Position numbers and translations under genes: made by a program | DNA from: Planococcus citri | Lineage: Eukaryota > Arthropoda > Insecta > Hemiptera > Pseudococcidae | DNA: 64,000 nucleotides | NCBI RefSeq assembly: GCF_950023065.1 | Contig: NC_088680.1 | Span: 60,239,350 to 60,303,349 of the forward strand | Direction of reading: 5' to 3' | Part shown: positions 53,601 through 64,000 of the stretch, piece after piece | How the letters are laid out: each line of letters starts with the position of its first letter | Position numbering within the stretch: the first letter of the stretch is position 1 | The notes under the pieces: generated by a model | The model's database searches: none | The model's input: the letters and a program-made list of their open reading frames with translations, nothing else | What the model was told of the DNA's origin: nothing

Positions 53601-56022
53601 ACGACATTTGATTACACGAGTATAGACTTTAAGTCGAGCTTAAACAAATATTTACGTAGACGACGTTTTTTTTTTCTCTCGTGTTCGGTTCGATAGAATG
53701 GTGACGATGTCGTCGAAGCCAAAGGATTATTTTGACGTTTTAATTTAGCTGGTATATGAAAATTCGTCGATCGTCGTAAGGTGACAGAGGATTGTTGTAA
53801 ATCAACCATGAAAATATACGTATTCTTGCGTAGGATTCGACCAACTAATACCATATTGATGAGATCGTTTTTTGAGTCGAATTTATTTATCGTCGAGATT
53901 AGAAACATCTTGGAAGTTGGATCTAGGTAAGATGTGAGAACGGGGATGTGTTTTTTTATCTTTTTAAAATATTATTTCCGAGTGTTGGATTTACGATTTA
54001 CTGTTTACCTGCGGTTTTTTTTCTCGTTTTGCGAATATTGGAGTGACAGAATTGGTGTGGGTAGGCTCGAGGAAATTTTTCATGGCGTCTAGAGGTCGTT
54101 TGAGTGAGATGATGAGATTTATTGCGATGTGGGATTGATTGATGGTGAATTGGAGGGAATAATTTTTAATCAGTTGGGTAATCTGGATGTCGTGTCAGAT
54201 GTTTTCAAAATGCTCAACTGATTACTTGATTAGTAATTATTCGTAGTCGATGACATATTTTCTTCGTAGCAAATTGGTAAAAGAAAGGTTCTATATGGTT
54301 TAATGAGTGGAGAGAGGGTAGATGGGTCATATTGAATGCGAGGATTAACCATAAAATCTCCCTGGTGATAAAAACTCAAGAATTTGAAGACGTAATTATC
54401 AGTAGCTCGTTATTTAAATTTGAAAATAAATTCTCGTAAAATAACGAATGTCGCTGCTAATTGTTCAGAGAAATGTTTCTCAAAGAGAATGGTTTCCTTG
54501 TTGGTTAACTTCCAAGTTTGGGAGCTGACAACAAACACATTAGTGTTTAACACGAGTTTCATGCATGGTAAAACAATTGTCTCGAATAGAAAACTTTCAA
54601 CACCTGTATTCAAAGACTTGACTGGGAGGGGAGGGGAGGGAGGAGGGTTACTTTACAAAAAATCGTATTCTGTGTCGGGAATTTCAATGAAGGTACATAC
54701 TTCGAAAATGATTAGATATTTTTTGCGCGCCATTCAACATGTAAGTATACTTAGTACTTATAGAATAATGGATAAAAGCACTGAAAAAAAAAAGATAAAG
54801 TTGTAAAATCCCAATGACAAAATTCCAGATAAAATCGTATTTAAAATATGACTGTGTATCTGACATTATCAAATCCCATGAAATCCATTTTCGTGTTTAC
54901 GAATGACGAAAAATTATTGTAGACGTAATATGATTATCGTGTCATTTGATTGACTCGAATGAAATCCTGTTGAATAATTTAACCAGGAAGTTTTTCTAGG
55001 TATTGAATCATATTTTTTACCGATAAGAACGATGATGAGGAGAATTTTATTGGATAAAATAAAAATCTTATGATGAATTATAGGGGAGGAGAGGGGAGGG
55101 CGATGTATAGGCAATTTTTTTAAATTGAGAAAAATAACTTAGATACTTACGTGTGAGGAAAGAATTGTTTAATCCGAGACACCTTTTTTCATGAATGAAA
55201 AAAATACCTGCTAAAAAAAAAAAAAAATCAGACGAAATTTGTCAGCAGTGACATTTGAAAAGTTCAAGTCGAATATCGAAATTATTCGTCGAATTAACCT
55301 CCGAAAAAAAGAAGAAAAATTAACTTTCGTGTTTTTAGTAAACAGAGCAAACATTGTTGTCAAGTAGGGCAATGTCCTGTTCGTCCGCGTGATGCCCTAA
55401 CAATGTTTTATTCTAATTACGGAATTCCGATGAATATCCATGAGCACATGAGTAATCTCGTAAGTGTATGTAGATATTTGAAATGATGGAATCTATTCTG
55501 TGAAAAATGATTCGGAAGTAGGTGAAAAAATTCACATTATTGTAATTGAATAAATTATTTTGTAAACAGCAGGTAGGAAAAAATAAAAAAACGAATCATT
55601 TTTTTTAATTAAAAAAAAGTCCAAGCTTAAAAATTGAGAGCAACTTTTTTTCAAATCGAGAAAAATGATGAAGTCAAATTTGAAATGTTATTTTTTTAGT
55701 TCTAGAAACTTGGAAAAAAATTTCAAACGTCTACGTAAAAATGTGAAAAAATTGTATGCTTTTCTTGCTTTTTTTTCCACTTATTTTTTTTGCTACTGGG
55801 TGTCGGAAAAATTCTTGGTCCTCAAATATTTTTTGTTAGTATTTTGTGTCAGGATGTGTAGAGAGTATAGTGACAGAATTTTTCGAACACCCAATACCAA
55901 ATTCAGAGATACAGAAAAAATGCCTGAGTGAACTTGCAAGTTTGCAAAAATAAAACTTGACCTTACCAACTCGATTTAAATCTCATACGACGGGTGTAAT
56001 AATCAAGTAATTATAAACACCC

Positions 56023-56053
<31 letters not shown>

Positions 56054-59000
56054 ACATTTTTCAAAAAAATTCCAAAACCTTCGGTTTTATTCCAAGTTGA
56101 AAAAATATCGGTTTTAAAATCGAAAATCATTTGAAATAAAATTTTTAATTTGTTAAAAAAATTTAAATAATTCATTTTAAAAAATCAAAAAAAAAATCAA
56201 CGTTAATTGAATCATTCAATGAGCTCACTTTATGCCAAAAGTATAGTAAAAAGTCTTGTTTTTTTTTTCAAAATCGCCAGAAAGCATCGTTTCTTGCCAA
56301 AAATTGATAAAAATGGTCGCTTGTTTGCAAAATATTTCAAAATGTTATACTAGAAAAAAAAAGAAGAAAAAAAACACTGCCCAGTCTTGCTATTTGCTAA
56401 TAACTTTCAAAAAAAATTCACTCTTTATCAAAAAAAAAAAAATGTTAAAAAAAATGAAAAATAAAACAGAAAGATCTTTGTCTTTGCTTTGCCAATAATT
56501 TCCAAAAAGCAGGGATGGAAAGCTAGCTAAAAGCTGAAAGCTGAGGAAGTTTTAGATTTTTGAAAGTTATAAAGCCAAAAGCTTTATTTATTCAGCTTTC
56601 TTTCAGCTTTTTTGCAAATTCATTTGGTTCTGTTTCTGTTTGAGTTCTTTTTTGATTTTCACAGTTTAATTTTCTCAAGTTTCAGTTTTCTCGTGTTTTT
56701 TACCTTTTTTTTTTTTTTTTTTTTTTTCGTTGTGATTGTGAGTTTCCATTTTCCTTTTTATTCACCTCATTTAAAAAAAAACAAAAAATTTGAAAAGCTG
56801 AAAGCTAAAACCTGAAAGCTGAGAAAGTTTGGGATTTTCGAATGCCAAAAGCCAAAGCCAAAAGTTTCATCTTTCGCAGCTTTCCATCCTTGTCAAAAAG
56901 TCTTGCTTTTTGCCAAAAATTGCCAAAAATTCACATTTTTACCAAACTGCTAGAAAATCTCGCTGTTTTACTACTAAAAATTGCTAAAAGTTTCGCTTTT
57001 TTGCTAAGAATTCCTAAAAGTCTCATGTCTCAATTGTTTTCAGAAATTACACAAAAGTCTCGCTTGTTTGTCAAAAATTGTCAAAAAAGCTCTGCTCTTT
57101 AGTTGAATTATCCAAATCATCTCTGTAAAGTGCAATAATAAAAAAAACTTTTATGTCAAATGTTGTCACAATAGTCTTGCTTTACCACCAAAAAGTTGCG
57201 GAATGGTCTCACTTCTCCGACAAAAAATTGGAAAATCCAACATTTTTTTTTTTTTTTGCTAATAAGTAATTGTCAAAAAGTTCAGACTTTTACTAAAATT
57301 GTGAATGTCTTTCATTAGATTTTAATTTGAATGTTTATTGTTTCGTTTTTCATTTTTTTTTTTTTTTAATTTTTGAGTGGAATGTTCTGGCTTTGGGGCT
57401 AAAAATGCTTTAAAAATGCAATGGATATCATCATGGTGTTAAAAATCTAACCCTTTTGGTGATCTCATCTTTTTATGCTCCTTCTCACGAGATAATCGAC
57501 TTTGGATTCCATTCAACGTGCCAAACATTGTCCTCTTGGTTCTTCCTCTTCCTCATTTCAAGTCCATCTTGAATCGAAAAGTAATCTCTAATGTCTGTTT
57601 GCGTCAATGAGATTTTTTTCTCATTCGAATAATTCGTTTTTAATAATCGTAATTTGTTTCTCATCTAATGGAATTTTTTTCTTATCTCAAGTACGCGATT
57701 TTTCACGTCACGCTCGTTAATTTTCAATGATTTGCTGTTTTTTCTCGTTGGACGTGGTTTTGCTTTATTTTGTAATCGAGACTATTCTGAATTGAAATAT
57801 TTATTTTTGCACGAAAACCATTCGAATGGTCGATTTTAGTTTTCCGGAGAATTTTTTGGATCACAGAAGCTGACTCAAAAAAATAATCGTTCTAAAAAAA
57901 ATCTTATTTTTGGAGACATAGGTAAATTTTCAACTTTTCAAGAGATATGATAAATGCTCTATGATGCATAAAGTTTGAACGTCTCGGCTGTGATTTTACC
58001 CCTCCCCTTCCCTCCCTCTCCTTCAGAATATGATAAGATTACGAAAAAAGTCCAAGCAAAAAAGGCTTACATTTTTTGAAACTATCAAAAATTCAAATTC
58101 ATATTTTTTTGGTAAATTTTTTTTAAAGACAAAAAATTTGAGGACTATATTTGAAAATATTTTGTTACAATTTCACGAATTTGAAGCATTTTCAAAATTA
58201 TGATAAATAGATGAAATTTTAATAAAACTTTTATTTACATATTTCTCTCAACTTCCCCCTTCACTCCTTCCCTTCCCTCCCCTCCCCTCCCCTTCCATCT
58301 CCTTCCCTCCTGTATCAAAATATTATTATATTCTTCTCACGCAGCTGGGGGGAAAAGTCCAAGAAAAAAAGGCAGTTGGTGGGTTACCTAATTTTTAGAT
58401 TTTTTTAAAAGCCAAAAAATTCAAATTCATATTTTTTCTCTTTTTTTTGTAAATTTTTTTTAAATACAAAAAAACTCTAAAAAAAAAAAATTCAAGGACC
58501 CAATTTGAAAATATTTTGTTACAATTTCACGAAATTGAAGCATTTTTTTATACTTTGTCCAAAATTTATAATCAATAGATAGGTAATATTTTAATCTTAT
58601 CTAACGAGATGAAACTTCATTAAACTTTCATTTTTATTTCTCTCAACGTCCCCCTTCACTCCTCCCTTCACACTTCTCCTTCCCTTCCCTTCCCCTTCAA
58701 AAATATGATATTCTGCTCACACAGCTGGTAAAAATGGGGAGGGGGAGTCTAAGCAAAAAAGGCAGTTGGTGAGTTACCTCATTTTTAGATTTTTTAAAAG
58801 TAGGTACCTACAATAAAATTCAAATTTATATTTTTTGTTTTTTTTGTATGTTTTTTTCAAAGACAAAAAAAGCTTCAAAGAAAGACAAAAAATCAAGGAC
58901 CAAATCTGAAAATATTTTGATATAATTTCATGTAATTGAAGCATTTTTTTTATACATTGTCCAAAATTTATGATCAACAAGTAATATTTTAATTTTATCT

Positions 59001-62000
59001 AACAAGATGAAATTTCATTAAACTTTCATTTTGTTCCTCAGATCAGATTCCCCCTTCACCTCATCGTCACCCATGAATTCCAACTTGAGATATCCTGTAC
59101 TTACTCTTTCGATTACCCAATACGAATCTAATTTTCTACGAAACGATCACAAAACTACGTCGAAACGTGTACGTACGATTGAGTCACCGGAACTCAAAAT
59201 CTTCCTGAGGAATTCATGCACAATAATCCGACGATTAATTCTACGAAAGGTGTACTTATTTTTATCTCACAGGTGGAGAGGGTTTCTTCATAGGTACCTT
59301 GGTAAATGTATAGCTTGTTTACGCGTATGTTTCACATCGGTCGCAATCCTCGGTCTGAGTGCATTTAATAATTTAATTATATAGCAGTGATACTGTTTTT
59401 TAATACGTGCTTATTATCTCGATACATTATCAACCTCTTAAGTCCTCGAATTGCTCGTATATCTACTCATGGCATAAGCTTACTTATTATTTAGTGCGAA
59501 TTATTGAAACGACGACGATAAATGATGACGTAAATTTGAAATTTTCATTTGAAAAAAGAAATGTTTGACACGTTGTTATAATTATGATTATATGAGTTCG
59601 TGTAAATCTATATTTGATTAAATTTTTACGTTTTGTTTTGAAAATAATGTACTCGAGTTACTTAACCTTTATTGTTTATTTTTTACGTCATAAATATCGC
59701 GACGATGTATAATATTGAAAATTGAACCATTGAAGAATGAAAGGTATGGTATTACCAAGTGGAGACCAAATCAGCGAGATAGTCGATGGATGAAGACTGA
59801 AGAGAAGTCGTTCGTGTATTTCTTTTGTGTTTAGCTCAGCATAGCTTTATCAAAGAGGTATATTTGGCATCGTTGCGCATGAAGAATAATTATTTACCGA
59901 GAGATAGGTTAGGTTAGGTACTTTGTCTCTTGTCTCGAGTCGTCTTTGTGTGAGACTAATGTAAGATTTATTATTGACAAATTTTTTTTCGAATTTGAAT
60001 CTCAAAATATAGGCTTACTGGCTTAGTGAAATTACTTAAAAAATAGGCTCAGTTGAAGAGTAAAAATATTAAAAATTAAATATTTGCATGTTTTGTTCTC
60101 TGTAGATGAAATCGAACAAATATTTATACGACCATTTTGGGTCCACGATGAGATGTACTCTACTGGTAATGGCTTTTGAAATGTCGACAAAGAGAGACGT
60201 AGAAAAAAGCCTACGAACAGACAAGGCTCGTTGTTGTATTCCTTTCGTGTTTCGCGATCGTCAAATAACTTTAAACAGACTCTTTATTTCGTATACTTAT
60301 AGCTGATTTGCATTTTTACGTGATTATATAGAAATAACGCATTATGGTTTCGTTAATTCATGGCCTGTGAATTTAACAATTTATGCACAGCAATTAATAG
60401 GCCGGAGTTGGTTGCGTTGTTGTTGTTGGCGTATGGAATTAGTGCCTAGTCAAATGGTTGTTCGTGAAAGATACTAAACAAAGAGTTGTTATTAGCCTAT
60501 GGTTTAGACCGTAGTCGTATGGTAATATGGTGCGATGGCATGGTATGCCTTGATAAGTTCACAGTATGTGTAACTCGTATAAATATGTACTTATTTATTG
60601 TATAAATGACCAATACCGAATACTATACATACGAGAAAATAATGGCTTTATTAATATTCGTTTAGAATCGTAGATATTTTAACCCTCTATGGGTACCAGG
60701 TGGTGAAATTCACCACCAATACCGGTTTTTGTTCAGGTGGGCAGAGCAATGTTGTTGTTTGGTTCAACGACTGGGGCGCTTAGTAGCTCGACTATCGGAC
60801 TACGCATGGATGCATGTGCGGTTGCCTACATGAACCTATTACGTTTTTTTATTTATTTTTTAAAATATTGGATACTTAAATTTATAGAAAACACAAGAAT
60901 TCACCTTAAGGTGTCTTCTTCGTATTGATTTTCATTGAAACGATCAGGGAAAAACACCTCCTTAAGGTGAAATTTTTCGATTCGATTTTTTTTATATTCG
61001 AAAAACAGTAATTTTTCTAAATATAATGAAAGGAGGGGACTTGTAGGTGGCGCGTTGTGTTCAGTAAGGTCCGAGGTACACATCTATACCAGCAACAGCT
61101 ATGCCACCCATCTCAAATTAATTTTGCCAGTGTTTTTTATTTGGTGGTGAAATTCACCACCTGGTACCCTTTGCGTTATTTTCCATAAAATACCCACGTA
61201 GGGTTAATTGTACTACGATGGATGGAAAATTCTCTGGAAGAACGTCTGCCATCGAAAATTGAACATTAGGTAGTCATGGGTTAGGGTATGTAAGTTTGTA
61301 CCTTACCTACCCACTCATCACGTCAGATAAATAGAAAATTAATTATCTCCAGCTTATACCTACTTAACGACAGTAGCCATTTTTCTAACCCATGTTCATG
61401 ATTAAATTCGATAAATTTCAAATTTAAGTTATATCGATTTACTTTATACTTATCTACCTGTCCACACTCGAAGTAAATTTCGCCACAATTTTTTTTTTCA
61501 ACGAACGAACGATGCGTGACTGTTTCTTTCAATTCTCTTGTATAGTTAAAAGGTTTCAATTTTTTTCATGCGAACATTCGGGTCGTATGAAATGAAAAAG
61601 GACTTTGAGGTAATTCGAGTTATTAAATTAACCGCAGCAAGGTTATTTTATTCGAGTACACGTTCGGATATTTCTTTTGCGATGATTTTTACGTATTAAT
61701 TTTTAATTAATTTGGTGCTTTTGTTGATTGATTCGTTCTATTTTTTTATTTTTTTTTGCGTCGTGAATGTTGATAAAAAGGACGCAGGAAATGAGAAAAA
61801 TAAAAAGGATACGAATTGAGAGTATATTATTCGAAGTGTCACTGATAATTGTAGAGAATTACAAAATGTGGGCGAATGAAAGTGATGAATGAATCGCGAT
61901 GAACATATCTCGAATTAGAAATGGTCTTTTTTTTTTTTTTTTTTTTTCATCAAAGGTCAATAAAAACATGTCATTTTTATGATGGAAGAAGATGATGGAC

Positions 62001-64000
62001 GTGAATTATACGGGGATTTGATTTAAAAATTCATGATGGAAAATTTTTATTCGAAAAAGGTAATTCGTGTTAGAAGACGATTACTTTTTTTCTCGAGTGG
62101 AAAATCAAGTTTTTAAGAAGTTAGACAACGTTTTCTGTTCTGTAATATTTTTTCCCATCTTCATGCCTTATTAGATCATTATAAATACCTTTGATGTACC
62201 TACCTACAAGAGATCAACGTAGTTGTGTTTTTGAAAAAAAAAATAATGATATATTTTTACAAATTTATTTACTGATTATATTTGGACGAAAAAATGTTCG
62301 AAACGTCGTTGAATCGAAACCAATCTAGATAAATAATTTTATTATTAATTTGCCAAGTGATTATTTTATTTCAAGAAATGTTTTTTTATGATGGGTGGGG
62401 AGGAGAAGGGGAGAAACGTTTGATATCAAAATTAGGCTAGTTTGAATTAAATCGTATTCCTTTTGATTTTTTAGAAAGGGAATCAGAATTAATTTCTGGA
62501 ATAAATTTAGAATTTAGTTCTTTAAATTTTATAATTTTTTTTTAAATTGAATATTTAGATATAATTTTTATAAGGATTTTAACTTTATATTTTTTTTTTT
62601 AGTATTAATTGAGGAGTCGGCCTGCAAAGTGACCTAACTGCAAAAAATTGATTTCGAGATAAATGAGAAAAACGTGTCCTAGGAAAATGAAGTCACATTT
62701 TCGAAATCTGTTTTTGGGAATCGAAAGGGTCAACCCTCACTCACTTAATCACAGAGATGGAACGATTACCGATTATAATCGATTATAGCCGATTATAATC
62801 GGCCGATTAAAATAATCGGACAGCATCGATTAATCGGCCGATTAATCGAATCTTGGCGCTACCTATATTGTACTAATATTTCAGGCTTTTTCATTGGTCA
62901 ATGGTTAAGTTGCAATGGGCCAAGGTACCGATCGTTCCGCATGACGTCATGTTTTGCTGTGTTTGGCCGTCGATTTAATCGACCGATTAATCGCCGTCGA
63001 TTAATCGATTATTTCCGATTATTTTGAAGAAAATCATCGATGTAGCATCGATTATAATCGATTCCATCTCTGCTTAATCACCTTTTCGTTTCTGAAAAAT
63101 ATGAACACGGGTTCGCTACAGGGTGCAACAAAAATGAAAAATGCTGCAGTTAGGTCACTTTGCAGGCCGCACATACGTTTTTTTTTTTTTAGTTTTTTAG
63201 TGATATCGTGATATGTACGCAATTTTCTCCGGTTTTTCATTGCGTATGTTATTTTTTATGAAAGCAAAGATTTATTCATTCATTCAAGATTTTTTTATGT
63301 ACAGGAAGCTGGGTAGCTAAAACTGGAGTTGTGGCTTATTCTCAACTTACGATTTTACCATTTCGAATCACTCTGGAGCCTCCAGTGCGATTTTCGATGT
63401 CTCCAAAATTTTTGAATTTCTTCAGAAGGGGTTAAAATTGATTTTGATTTCAACAAACAGTACTCTATGAAACACATTTTCGGAAAATCGTAAAAATAAG
63501 GTCACTTTGCAGGCCATGCTTTTAATTTTATCATTTTCAAGGGGGAAAAAGGGGTGTTACGAGTGAAACTGGATTAAGGTGATATATTCCTTTTGTAGGG
63601 CATGTCCTAAACTATCAGATAGCGTTGCTATCTCAAAAATCATTTTTTTGCAGTTAGGTCACTTTGCAGGCCGACTCCTCAATTGTATGTATTTAGAAAA
63701 ATTCAAAAAATAGCATACATACATACCTACCTACCTACTTTACTTGGAGAAGTAAAAAAAAATGGAAATTAAATTTCAAAAAAAAATTACAAAACGTAAT
63801 AAAAAAATTTAAAACATTGAAAAATTACAATTTTCAATTTCTTCAATTGAAAAATAATTTTCAAAGTTGAAAAATTGGTGAAAATTGTGGTTCCATACGA
63901 AATTTAAAATCAAATCCAAAAAGTACCTACGTAAAAATATCCTACTAAACTGAATTTCAGGTGTTTAAATCACCTTTTTCGAATTTTGAGGATTTTTCTC

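Overview
The window is AT-rich eukaryotic DNA: long homopolymer runs, many inverted-repeat transposon remnants, spliceosomal introns with GT..AG borders, and TATA/initiator promoters. There is no operon structure, CRISPR array or bacterial-type gene. The constant scatter of GTAGGTAC/GTACCTAC strings and the gene families fit an insect, probably a sap-sucking hemipteran (mealybug or aphid type). That assignment is inference, not proof.

Genes lie mainly in 7.4-35.5 kb. A secreted proline-rich gene (minus, 7420-8428) is divergent from a large secreted repeat-protein exon called A (plus, 9690-12299). A is followed on the same strand by eight exons of a chitinase-like GH18 domain (12430-16476). 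A possible two-exon small gene (plus, 17038-22174) comes next. The same pair then recurs in mirror image: a second GH18 gene (minus, 22660-24357, seven exons) and a second large secreted repeat exon called A' (minus, 27901-30232). A and A' share the signal-peptide region, a KAIAD..GLS.SQQTL.RRNP segment and a Gly/Asn-rich repeat, but their C-terminal halves are built from different repeats.

The seven core exons of the two GH18 genes have identical intron phases. Both have lost the acidic catalytic residues. A' ends in a canonical phase-1 splice donor, and the first GH18 exon downstream starts in the matching phase. I therefore propose that each pair is, or was, a single gene encoding a signal peptide, a long low-complexity repeat region and a non-catalytic GH18 domain. 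This is the most interesting thing in the window; its role (fibre, coating, adhesive, saliva) is unknown.

From 35.2 kb there is the first coding exon of a PPP1R14/CPI-17-like protein phosphatase 1 inhibitor; its other exons were not found. The remaining sequence (about 35.5-64 kb, plus introns and flanks) contains no gene I can recognise. It holds tandem arrays and non-autonomous transposons, several with clear target-site duplications: three hAT-type, one piggyBac-type, two elements with TA ends, a 380-bp element present twice (once nested inside another element), and several long foldback repeats.
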